64,000 bases of DNA from Cyclobacterium sp. (GTDB taxonomy: Bacteria > Bacteroidota > Bacteroidia > Cytophagales > Cyclobacteriaceae), in the NCBI RefSeq assembly GCF_014762705.1, contig NZ_JABURL010000097.1:1-64000 (forward strand), in the 5' to 3' direction. The first letter of the stretch is position 1, and each line of letters opens with the position of its first letter. Position numbers and translations under genes: made by a program. Under the pieces are notes generated by a model. The model was not told the DNA's origin and did no database searches. It worked only from the letters and a program-made list of their open reading frames with translations. This document shows, piece by piece, positions 56,197 through 64,000 of the stretch.

Positions 56197-57779
56197 TCCT
56201 TAAAATCTTTTTCGTAGTCCGAATCGTTAACCCAGCCGGTATTGAAGGATTCGCCCTCCATAAATCTGGAGTAAAAATCCCTTTGGTTTTCCTGGGCATA
56301 TTCATAATTATCAAATATGTCGCCATTGCCAAACATACGTGGGTCATCCTGCTCCTTTAATTGATTCACCATCTGATCAGCCAGGTTGTCTTTTATATTT
56401 TGGTATTCAGGGTGCAGGGCCAGGTTATTCAGGCATAAGGGGTCCTTCTGCCGGTCGTACAATTCTTCAGCTGCTCTTTTTCCAAAAGACAGGTTCCAGA
56501 AATGCATGTCGCCTTCCACCCTTCTTTGGTTAAGGATTACGGTCTTTGTGGGACTACCGTCCGTATTGAGATAGCCCGTTTCCGGATTTCCTGCCGGCCA
56601 GCGGTTGGTTTCAAAGTTTTGAATATAGGTGTATTCCTCCGTCACTATCCCCCTGATGGGATAGCCCTGATCATCTGGCCTACCGATATCATGACGCTCC
56701 TTACCTATCAATATCCTGCTTCTGGAAGGGTCCGTTTTACCGGATGCATCGGTATTAAATATTGGAACCAGGCTTTTGCCACTCATGATTGCCATGCCCG
56801 AACTGTCCGGGTGAATTTCGGCCAATTCCAGGAATGTTGGTGAAAAATCCGTAAAATTGACAAAATCATCGATTACCCTGCCGGGATTCTGAATGCCCTT
56901 GCCCCACATAATGGCCAGGGGCAAATGGTTGGAAAGTTCATAGGCCTGACCCTTTACCCGTGGAAAGGGCATGCCATTATCTGCCGTTACAATGACCAGG
57001 GTATTGTCCAATTCACCTCTTCTTTCCAATTCTTCCAACATGTCCATCAGGTGCCTGTCAAAATATTCCGTTTCAAAGGCGTAATCCAATAAATCATTCC
57101 TCACCGAATCATTATCAGGCCAAAATGAGGGAACCTGATCAATCATGTCCAATGACTTACCTCCCAGAGCCACACCTGAACCAAATTCATAAGCCCTGTG
57201 GGGCTCAGTAGATCCATACCAAAAGTAAAAGGGTTCCTCCTCCGGTTTCTCATCGAGAAACTTTTTAAAATTGCCCGCATAATCCACCCGGCTTATTTGC
57301 TCAGTAGGTGGATCCAATACCAGATCACTAAACCTGGGTCCGGTAAGCCTTCTGGGCTCACCATTTCTTTCTCCGGCATTCCCGGGTGCCCATCCTTTAC
57401 CGGTAAATCCGGTAAAATAGCCGTTCTCTCCCAATACCTCTACATGAGATAAAAATTTGGAGGGGAAAAAAGGCACATGGTTGGCTGCTTCTTCCAATTG
57501 CCAGGAATTCCTTCCTGTTAGGATAATCGATCTGGAAGGAGAGCATTTGGCATTGGGCGTATAGGCCCTGGTAAACAACAAACCTTCATTGGCAACCCTG
57601 TCAAACCCAGGAGTATTGATCCAATCTGTACCGTATGCACCCATATGCGGATAGGACAAATCATCTGCAATGGCAAAAAGTATATTGGGTCTTTTGGGTT
57701 CTTCCTCCCGGGTCTGGCAGGCCAGGGGGAGGATAAAAAGAAATAATAGAAACTTGTTCAGGTTTTTTTTACTTAACAT
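56193..57779 (-). CDS. Sulfatase (S1 type), lipoprotein
   Basis: 528 residues from the ATG at 57779, preferred because it gives a lipoprotein signal (lipobox LPLAC, Cys21 from this start) and clears the upstream stop; the longer frame to 57812 overlaps the FGE gene. Motifs: [20 protein letters not shown], the canonical C-S-P-S-R formylglycine site ([18 protein letters not shown]), GKGWAPGN and [14 protein letters not shown]. It is a sulfatase of a different S1 subgroup from its neighbour (low overall similarity). It is directly downstream of the maturation enzyme and overlaps the next sulfatase by 4 bases. Confidence 0.92.
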   Translation of the reverse strand: MLSKKNLNKFLLFLFILPLACQTREEEPKRPNILFAIADDLSYPHMGAYGTDWINTPGFDRVANEGLLFTRAYTPNAKCSPSRSIILTGRNSWQLEEAANHVPFFPSKFLSHVEVLGENGYFTGFTGKGWAPGNAGERNGEPRRLTGPRFSDLVLDPPTEQISRVDYAGNFKKFLDEKPEEEPFYFWYGSTEPHRAYEFGSGVALGGKSLDMIDQVPSFWPDNDSVRNDLLDYAFETEYFDRHLMDMLEELERRGELDNTLVIVTADNGMPFPRVKGQAYELSNHLPLAIMWGKGIQNPGRVIDDFVNFTDFSPTFLELAEIHPDSSGMAIMSGKSLVPIFNTDASGKTDPSRSRILIGKERHDIGRPDDQGYPIRGIVTEEYTYIQNFETNRWPAGNPETGYLNTDGSPTKTVILNQRRVEGDMHFWNLSFGKRAAEELYDRQKDPLCLNNLALHPEYQNIKDNLADQMVNQLKEQDDPRMFGNGDIFDNYEYAQENQRDFYSRFMEGESFNTGWVNDSDYEKDFKE

Positions 57780-57795
57780 CCTGGTTGGATTTCGG

Positions 57796-58941
57796 TTAAT
57801 TGGAGGAAACACAACGGAATCCAGTGTGCTCCAGGCCTGTATCGGGAGAAGACTTCATTTTTGCACTTACCCTGTACCCTTCACAATAGGATACATTGCA
57901 AAGAAAAGAGCCCCCTTTAACGATTTTCTTGGGAACAGTAGGTTCCTGGGGATCATAACTATCTTTTGGTCCCTGTGGATTTACAGATACTTCTTCCTGC
58001 AATCTCGAATAATAATCTTCCCGGTACCAATCGTTGGTCCACTCCCAAACATTTCCTGCCATATCATACAGTCCATATGGGTTGGGGTCGAAAGACTTCA
58101 CAGGTGCCAGGCCCTGGAAACCATCCTCTCCTCTATCGGTAACGGGAAACTCTCCCTGCCAGATATTGGCCATAAAACCGCTTTTTTCAACCGGATCATT
58201 CCCCCAGGGAAAGGATTTTTCATCCAGGCCACCACGCGCAGCAAATTCCCATTCTGCTTCAGTTGGCAAACGTTTTCCAGCCCATTTTGCGTAGGCAACG
58301 GCATCATCCCAGGCAATATGAACCACGGGATAATCCTCCTTTCCTTCAATGCTACTGCCCGGCCCCTGCGGCTGTTTCCAGCTGGCTCCAGGAGTCCACT
58401 CCCACCATTGAGAAGCATTATTTATAGAAACAGGTCTGTCTGGAGAATTAAAAGTTAAAGATGCAGCCACTAAAACTTCATCAGGTGGTTTGGGCGTACC
58501 CGGAGGCAATTGCTTTTTAATTTCTTCCCAGTCAGGCTTTTTCTCTGCTATGGTGACGTATCCCGTTGCATCCACAAATGCGGCAAATTGCGCATTGGTA
58601 ACTTCCGTTTCGTCCATCCAAAAACCATCTACCTTTACCTTATGGGCAGGCAACTCATCCTTTCTACCTCTCTCGTCTGTAGCTCCTCTGGTAAATTCTC
58701 CCCCCTCGATCCAGATCATTCCATCGTGGGTAACCGGTGCTTCCCTTTCGGGAATATCATTTGTTGCAGCACTTTTATCGGTTGAAAACCTGTCAGGTAC
58801 ATTGTCATGGCAGGAGGCCATTTCTGCTACAACCTCCTCATCCCCTGTCTTTTCTTTATCGGAGGAATTGGAACAGGAAAACAGAAAAGTTGCTGCGAAA
58901 GCCGCAATAGACAAAAGGCTTATTCTTTGGTGCTTCTTCAT
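57796..58941 (-). CDS. Formylglycine-generating enzyme (SUMF1-type), lipoprotein
   Basis: 381 residues. The lipobox is LFSC (Cys23), so the enzyme is exported. The FGE-sulfatase domain starts [68 protein letters not shown] and NVWEWTNDW follow. The catalytic cysteine pair is C348-x4-C353 in [15 protein letters not shown], matching the copper-dependent aerobic FGE (human Cys336/Cys341). Thus it is a true converting enzyme rather than a degenerate paralog. It lies between sulfatase genes and ends 16 bases before the next one. Acting on exported sulfatases in the periplasm is inferred. Confidence 0.93.
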   Translation of the reverse strand: MKKHQRISLLSIAAFAATFLFSCSNSSDKEKTGDEEVVAEMASCHDNVPDRFSTDKSAATNDIPEREAPVTHDGMIWIEGGEFTRGATDERGRKDELPAHKVKVDGFWMDETEVTNAQFAAFVDATGYVTIAEKKPDWEEIKKQLPPGTPKPPDEVLVAASLTFNSPDRPVSINNASQWWEWTPGASWKQPQGPGSSIEGKEDYPVVHIAWDDAVAYAKWAGKRLPTEAEWEFAARGGLDEKSFPWGNDPVEKSGFMANIWQGEFPVTDRGEDGFQGLAPVKSFDPNPYGLYDMAGNVWEWTNDWYREDYYSRLQEEVSVNPQGPKDSYDPQEPTVPKKIVKGGSFLCNVSYCEGYRVSAKMKSSPDTGLEHTGFRCVSSN

Positions 58942-59035
58942 TAGTAATTATATTTTACTTTCAATTTAATCAAGTTAGACAAAATGGCCTACAGATCAGT
59001 TCAATTTTTGATCAATGCGCCATGAAATAAATGTA

Positions 59036-60928
59036 TCACCAGGTTCCATTCAGGTAATCCAACCTGCGCTTAACCTCTGCATTGGTGTTTTTCAATTTTA
59101 ATTTATCTGCTACGGCTAAACCTCTATATTTGCTATGATCATTGAAATATACCAGTGAATTCATCCCAATCAAAATGGCTACCGGATCCTCCTCTTTTTG
59201 CATCCAGTCTATTAGTGAAGGAATGGGATTCTCCTCTTCCAGAATCCCCATCAATTCAATAGCCCTTAGTTGGACCATGGCATTTTCTTCTTCTCTCCAA
59301 TCCGGAAATGCGGCATAGTCTGGTTTGGCATTTTTTCCATGAGTTGCAGCTACCTGGTAGGCCCAGTATTTTTCCAATGCGGAACCCTCTCGAAGGGTTT
59401 TAAGCAAATCCCCCCTTACCTGATTCCAGGCTTGCAAAGCCCAATCATTGATCTCAATTATCCTATTCAAGTCCTGATGGAAACCTTTGCCGTAAGAAAC
59501 TGGATTGTGAAGGGCTTCATTTACCAAGACGTTTTCAGGCAAAAATCCCAAATCATTGTGATCCAACAACCAGTTGTTTAACTTTTCCCTCAATTCTACA
59601 AGTACCTTTTTCCTTTGCGGATCAGCAGCCAGATTGTTGGTTTCAAAAGGATCATTTTCCAGATCATATAATCGCTCCGCAGGCTTTGGTTCAAAAAAAG
59701 CACTTTGAACAGCATCTAATTCTCCTGTCTCAAACAATTGCTTCCATTCAGCAAATGCCAGCATTTTATAGCGGTAGTTATTTTGCAACCCATCCGGGTA
59801 AAAAGGCTGGTAACTGCGGATATATTTCCATTTACCTTTGCGAACCGTTCGAACCATTTCGTATTTCTCATCAAAGCGATCGGCATGTCCATAGGCCTCA
59901 TCCCTGGATTCCAATCGATTTCGCCTTAATCCATTTCCTAAAAAGGGTTGACCATCCATGGCCTCAGGAATTTCTAATCCTGCCAGGTGGAGGACAGTAG
60001 GAGCAAAATCAATAAAACTCACAAAGGCTTCAGGCCGCTGTCCTTTATTGTAGGGCACCAGGTGCTTCCAGTTTTCCGGAACCCTGACCACTAAGGGCAC
60101 GTTCAAGCCTGTTTCAAACAAATACCCCTTACTGCCCGGCAACACACCTCCATGATCACCAAAATAAAAAACAAAGGTATCTTCCAGCAAACCTTCCTGC
60201 TCCAGTTCTTTGATTTTCCGGCCCACCCAATCATCTATTTCCCGGATTTTATCTCTGTGATAAGCCGTAGTAAACCGAAATAATGGGGTATCAGGAAATT
60301 GTGGCATCAACTTCACCTGACCGGGAGGATCCTTTGGCTGGTAAGTCCTCATTAGTTCTTCCGGAAAATGAAGGCGGCTTTCATGGGATTCCGTAAAAGT
60401 CTCTTGATGGAAAAATGGCTGTTCGGGTACAGGCCGGTCTTTCCAGGAGGCTGTATTGGAAGAAGCATCCCATACCCCAGCACCTTCTTCAGCATTGTAA
60501 TCTTTCTTGGCATTGTTGGTGGTATAATAGCCTGCCTTGCGAAGATAGGCTGGAAACATTTCCAGTTCTTCCGGCATGGGTGCGACTTTAATTTTACGGT
60601 GCAGGTGCATGCCTGTTCGGGTAGTCAGCGTCCCTGTAATCAAGGTACTCCTGGCCACGGAACAAACAGGGGAATTGGAAAAGGCATGCTGATAGGCCAG
60701 GCCATTGGCTGCCATCTCCTGAATATGAGGACTGTTCACTCCTCCGGATGCAAAAACCTTCATAAAATGCTTCGAGTTGTCCTCAGAAATCAAAAACACG
60801 ATATTGGGTCCCTCCCTTTTTATTGAAGCGATTTCATCAACTTCACCAGCCACTAAACCACTGGAAATATCCGCAATGAGGGTACAAAAAATAGCAACAA
60901 CCTGGCAGGTTTTATTTAATAACAGCAT
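59036..60928 (-). CDS. Sulfatase (S1 type) with C-terminal HEAT-like helices
   Basis: 630 residues from the ATG at 60928, two bases from the upstream stop; a longer frame adds 21 poor residues. Signal-like MLLLNKTCQVVAIFCTLIAD. Sulfatase blocks: GPNIVFLISEDNSKHF, the formylglycine site Cys89 in C-S-V-A-R (NSPVCSVARSTLITG; position 3 is Val rather than Pro or Ala), FYFGDHGGVLPGSKGYLFETGLN and FVSFIDFAPTVLHLAGLE. The last 150 residues add HEAT-like helix pairs (VQLRAIELMGILEEENPIPS). Likely periplasmic. The variant core motif might affect FGE recognition; substrate unknown. Confidence 0.9.
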   Translation of the reverse strand: MLLLNKTCQVVAIFCTLIADISSGLVAGEVDEIASIKREGPNIVFLISEDNSKHFMKVFASGGVNSPHIQEMAANGLAYQHAFSNSPVCSVARSTLITGTLTTRTGMHLHRKIKVAPMPEELEMFPAYLRKAGYYTTNNAKKDYNAEEGAGVWDASSNTASWKDRPVPEQPFFHQETFTESHESRLHFPEELMRTYQPKDPPGQVKLMPQFPDTPLFRFTTAYHRDKIREIDDWVGRKIKELEQEGLLEDTFVFYFGDHGGVLPGSKGYLFETGLNVPLVVRVPENWKHLVPYNKGQRPEAFVSFIDFAPTVLHLAGLEIPEAMDGQPFLGNGLRRNRLESRDEAYGHADRFDEKYEMVRTVRKGKWKYIRSYQPFYPDGLQNNYRYKMLAFAEWKQLFETGELDAVQSAFFEPKPAERLYDLENDPFETNNLAADPQRKKVLVELREKLNNWLLDHNDLGFLPENVLVNEALHNPVSYGKGFHQDLNRIIEINDWALQAWNQVRGDLLKTLREGSALEKYWAYQVAATHGKNAKPDYAAFPDWREEENAMVQLRAIELMGILEEENPIPSLIDWMQKEEDPVAILIGMNSLVYFNDHSKYRGLAVADKLKLKNTNAEVKRRLDYLNGTW

Positions 60929-60929
60929 A

Positions 60930-62645
60930 CTAAGAAATTCGAATTTGATGATGAAATGGAGTAAACCCGGTGAGGAAGGCGGTAGGGGCATCCATTTTCG
61001 GCAAAGCCCCCCTTATCTGCACCCAACGGTGTTCGTGAATTCCGGGACCAAAGTGAATTGTCGATTCACCTGAAGAATATTTTCCTTTACCTTCCTTTAA
61101 ATAGACCACATCTTCCAACTGTTCATGTGGGACTGTACCCACAAAGGTACCCCCGGGTCTGAAAATCAATTCCACGGCCACTGGTACATGGTCGGTTCCC
61201 TGAATAGCTATATCAAGCAAAAATCCCCCATCGACTTCACTGATGGTGACTTTACTGCTCAATTGCTGAACTTCTGATTGCGGTCTTTCAGATCGGGGCA
61301 TTTTGGACCAGACTCCATCTCCGGGTATTTTATCTTTTGGAAAAGGTTGGTAATAGGGTCCTTCCAAATAACTTGTCAATACATATTTGCCATTTTCTTC
61401 AGTAAATGAATCAGCAGAAAATTGACCCTTTCCAAAAAAAGCACTGGCAAACCTGATTCCCTGCAAGGCCACCTGCTTTTTGTGAAAAGTAAAAAAAACA
61501 GTGCTTCCTGCCAGAATAGAGGCATCATAGGCCCCTCTCCTGATCCTGGTAAGCTTGGAATTTTCAAAGGTCCTGGCATAATCAACCGGCAATGGATCTG
61601 TAGCCGGCAAATCCTTCCAGAGTTCCGGGTCTTCCAGAAAATAATACAGGAAACCAGTGGTTTTCTCAAATGCCGTATCCTCTATTAATCTGCATGCAGC
61701 AGCAAACTGACCATTATTGTCTTTCAGCGCCAGGTACCTGTAGGGATAATAATAATTTTCCAAAGTACCAATAATAGAGTTGTCCTGCCTGCCTGAGGCC
61801 TCCGTTACAATTTCCCCATTTGGGTGCAGGTAATAAAAATTCATTTCCAGATTCTTCCGCACATGGTCCAGAAGTTCCGGTTTATCAAAACCCCTGGCAA
61901 TGCTGATCAATACCCTATTGCTGAGCGAGGAATAGATGTAACTGCTTTTCTCCTCATATTGTCCGTCAGAATCCATATCTATTCCTTCCATGAGCCATCT
62001 TTCGGCCCGTTGCAAATATCCCGGATCCTTCTTGATTTTATACAACTCCGCAAGGGCTGCACATACCACCCAGCGGTGGTTGGGGGTGTGAATCCCTCCT
62101 ACCTTCAACGCCTCACCGGCCTGTATCAAAAACTGATACAGCGGTTCCAGGATTTCATTTTTTTCAGAAACGGTACTTTTATCCAGCAGCCGCCAAACGG
62201 GCGACAGCCATTTCACAATAAACCCGGTATCGGGAGTGGAATGAAAATTGGTGGAAAGTAAATCTATGGTTCCGTCTGCATGCTGCAAATTCAATAGAAA
62301 GTTCGCTGTACGACCCAACTTCTCCACCAGATCCCTATCATTATAAAATGGAGATTCAGGACTTATCAGGGAACAAATACCAGTTTTAAGGAAGCTTGTG
62401 GCCGCATGGGGGGAGGGCATTTCCTGAGCATCAAGTACAGCTCCGTAATAAGGGGAAGAAGGCTGGTTTACATACCTCTCGGCTATCCTTTTTACTGCCT
62501 TGTCATTATTGGCGATCGTTTCTTTCAGCCATTCTGGTTTTTGCGCTTCCCTGGAAAACCCGGAAAAGCCATCCAATGAGAACGGTATCAATGGGGCCAA
62601 AAGTGTGAATTGGCCATTTTTACGGATAAAAGATCTCCTATCCAT
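60930..62645 (-). CDS. Tat-signal (alpha/alpha)-toroid protein, lyase-like architecture
   Basis: 571 residues. The N-terminus MDRRSFIRKNGQFTLLAPLI is Tat-like. Residues about 40-330 are helical hairpins of an (alpha/alpha) toroid (NFLLNLQHADGTIDLLSTNFHSTPDTGF, LYQFLIQAGEALKVGGIHTPNHRWVVCAALAELYKI, YIYSSLSNRVLISIA, ASGRQDNSIIGTLENYYYPY). From about 365 the protein turns to a beta-sandwich. This layout resembles heparinase II/III and alginate-type lyases, with candidate His/Arg/Tyr residues (NHRW, YYYPYRY), but the exact family is not recognised. Two bases separate it from the HEAT-tailed sulfatase, so it probably heads the operon. Polysaccharide cleavage is inferred. Confidence 0.65.
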   Translation of the reverse strand: MDRRSFIRKNGQFTLLAPLIPFSLDGFSGFSREAQKPEWLKETIANNDKAVKRIAERYVNQPSSPYYGAVLDAQEMPSPHAATSFLKTGICSLISPESPFYNDRDLVEKLGRTANFLLNLQHADGTIDLLSTNFHSTPDTGFIVKWLSPVWRLLDKSTVSEKNEILEPLYQFLIQAGEALKVGGIHTPNHRWVVCAALAELYKIKKDPGYLQRAERWLMEGIDMDSDGQYEEKSSYIYSSLSNRVLISIARGFDKPELLDHVRKNLEMNFYYLHPNGEIVTEASGRQDNSIIGTLENYYYPYRYLALKDNNGQFAAACRLIEDTAFEKTTGFLYYFLEDPELWKDLPATDPLPVDYARTFENSKLTRIRRGAYDASILAGSTVFFTFHKKQVALQGIRFASAFFGKGQFSADSFTEENGKYVLTSYLEGPYYQPFPKDKIPGDGVWSKMPRSERPQSEVQQLSSKVTISEVDGGFLLDIAIQGTDHVPVAVELIFRPGGTFVGTVPHEQLEDVVYLKEGKGKYSSGESTIHFGPGIHEHRWVQIRGALPKMDAPTAFLTGFTPFHHQIRIS

Positions 62646-62757
62646 TAATTTTGGTTTGGTTTTGGGTTTAAATTAAATGTTGAATATACCAATTTTTGCT
62701 TCCTGTAAAACACCGTCGGTAAAAAATCTAATTCCTGGCTACCCAAATTAAAATTCA

Positions 62758-64000
62758 CTAAACCATCAGCAGGCCACATTCCCTCATTTCGGCATGAAAT
62801 TCTGCCGTCCAGAATCGCTCAAAGATGCCTCCCGTCTCTTCAAAACTCTCCTTAAACTGAGCAAAGGTCAGCAATTTACTTTCCCGGGCCAGTTTTTCCA
62901 GGATAGCTACCAGCCAGCGACCCTGACTTTCCTCCAGGGTAAAATCTATGATGGCGGAAGGACTGTGGAAGGTCAGTTCCAGAAAGGTTTGGCGTTCCCC
63001 TTTCCTGTTTGTTTTTGTGATTTCAGGGGGATTACCCAACCATACCATTTTGGCTGCCTGTTTCCGGGAGAAGTTATCTTCTGCCTCCAGGCAGTCGGCG
63101 ATGTAATGCTCTTCAATACCAGGAAAGGGAATCTCAAAATCAAACCAATCCTGCAGGGGGAAATCATAACCCACCCCATGCATGTAATTGTAAAGCGAAG
63201 TTTTTAATCCCTGACTGAAAATTTGATGATCGATACCCGATTCGTCTTCAAATGCAATATCGTTATTGGCAAAGCTTATGGCCTTCTTATCCGGTATTAC
63301 CTGGAATGCTTCGGGATGTAACCCCACCGGACTATGGGCTGTCATCGCAAATTGATGCCAAAATCCGGATTGCAGTACTCCTGATTCAAAAAGCTGCCTT
63401 ACCATTTCAAGGCTGTCAATGGTTTCCTGCACGGTCTGTGTGGGATACCCATACATCAGATAGGCATGAACCATGATTCCGGCTTCTGTAAAATTACGTG
63501 TCACCTGCGCCACCTGAGCTACCGTAACTCCTTTGTCAATCAGCTTTAAAAGCCTGTCGGAAGCCACTTCCAGACCGCCCGAAACAGCAATACAACCGGA
63601 TGCTTTCAGTAGCAAACAAAGATCTCTGCTGAAACTTTTCTCAAAACGAATATTGGTCCACCAGGTAACTGTCAATTTTCGCTTCAGGATTTCAAGCGCA
63701 ACCGCTCGCATCAGTGCAGGTGGGGCTGCCTCATCCACAAAATGAAAACCATTGTCTCCGGTTTGGTGCATGAGTTGCTCCATACGGTCCACCAGGATAT
63801 TGGCTGCGATGGGTTCATAGATTTTGATGTAATCCAGGGAAATATCGCAAAAGGTGCATTTCCCCCAATAGCAGCCATGTGCCATGGTGAGCTTGTTCCA
63901 CCTGCCATCAGTCCATAAGCTGTGCATGGGATTGGCTATTTCGATGACCGAAATGTATTGATCCAAAAAGAGGTCCGAATAATCGGGGGTACCCAGCTCA
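62758..64000 (-). CDS. Radical SAM protein (5' truncated by window edge)
   Basis: The minus-strand frame is open to the window's end; the first start-like codon is a TTG at 63966, so the true start is outside. The iron-sulfur motif is C-x3-C-x2-C in GCYWGKCTFCD. IRFEKSFSRDLCLLLKASGC, SGGLEVASDRLLKLIDKGVT and the downstream HAYLMYGYPTQT fit a B12-binding/radical SAM methylthiotransferase-like subgroup (TIGR04295-like), usually with an N-terminal cobalamin-binding domain that would lie beyond the edge. Reaction unknown. It is separated from the lyase-like gene by 112 bases without a clear terminator. Confidence 0.85.
   Translation of the reverse strand, partial: ELGTPDYSDLFLDQYISVIEIANPMHSLWTDGRWNKLTMAHGCYWGKCTFCDISLDYIKIYEPIAANILVDRMEQLMHQTGDNGFHFVDEAAPPALMRAVALEILKRKLTVTWWTNIRFEKSFSRDLCLLLKASGCIAVSGGLEVASDRLLKLIDKGVTVAQVAQVTRNFTEAGIMVHAYLMYGYPTQTVQETIDSLEMVRQLFESGVLQSGFWHQFAMTAHSPVGLHPEAFQVIPDKKAISFANNDIAFEDESGIDHQIFSQGLKTSLYNYMHGVGYDFPLQDWFDFEIPFPGIEEHYIADCLEAEDNFSRKQAAKMVWLGNPPEITKTNRKGERQTFLELTFHSPSAIIDFTLEESQGRWLVAILEKLARESKLLTFAQFKESFEETGGIFERFWTAEFHAEMRECGLLMV

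Overview
The window looks like chromosome from a marine-type Bacteroidota, most likely Cyclobacteriaceae (a Cyclobacterium, Echinicola or Algoriphagus relative). The evidence is a giant SprB-repeat adhesin with a type IX secretion C-terminal domain beside a PorP/SprF partner, a SusC/SusD pair, many lipoproteins, Tat-tagged sugar enzymes, sulfatases with their own maturation enzyme, and Bacteroidota-style start sites with little Shine-Dalgarno. Family assignments come from reading motifs by eye; no database search was run.

Layout. 1-5.6 kb: 3' part of the SprB-repeat adhesin and its PorP/SprF partner. 5.7-14.8 kb: housekeeping genes (tyrS, TetR regulator, SDR, BrkB-like membrane protein, acyltransferase and patatin lipid genes, accA, LolD-like ATPase, sucC, tRNA-Arg). 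14.8-18.4 kb: a transposase-like HTH protein and a large M56/TonB/plug fusion. 18.4-20.8 kb: a two-gene glucuronate module (CE15 esterase plus mannonate dehydratase). 20.8-25.7 kb: a propeller protein, a ceramidase-like enzyme, a DUF1801 protein and GAPDH. 25.9-26.3 kb: a decayed bile acid:Na+ symporter gene. 26.4-30.3 kb: a probable uptake and salvage operon (ECF S-like protein, phosphoribosyltransferase, TonB receptor, aldo/keto reductase). 30.4-36.7 kb: GH3-type adenylating enzyme, MFS, TspO, GH113-like hydrolase and BCCT transporter.

36.9-48.6 kb is a polysaccharide utilisation locus read on the minus strand: a regulator, SusC, SusD, a LamG-like lipoprotein, a strong terminator, then two GH144-type glucanase lipoproteins with their own leader. 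The likely substrate is a beta-1,2-glucan-like polymer. The regulator at 46740-48641 is the most unusual gene in the window. It is a 7TM-DISM membrane sensor whose output module is not a kinase or cyclase but an IS1595-transposase-type zinc ribbon plus HTH, with no transposase catalytic domain.

48.7-62.6 kb is a carbohydrate and sulfate-ester degradation region, also on the minus strand: a lyase-like (alpha/alpha)-toroid protein, three sulfatases, a formylglycine-generating enzyme lipoprotein, a cytochrome c/propeller dehydrogenase, and an enolase-superfamily enzyme. A BNR_4 propeller and a lone receiver protein lie next to it. The window ends in a 5'-truncated radical SAM gene. No rRNA, CRISPR array or intact insertion sequence was seen.
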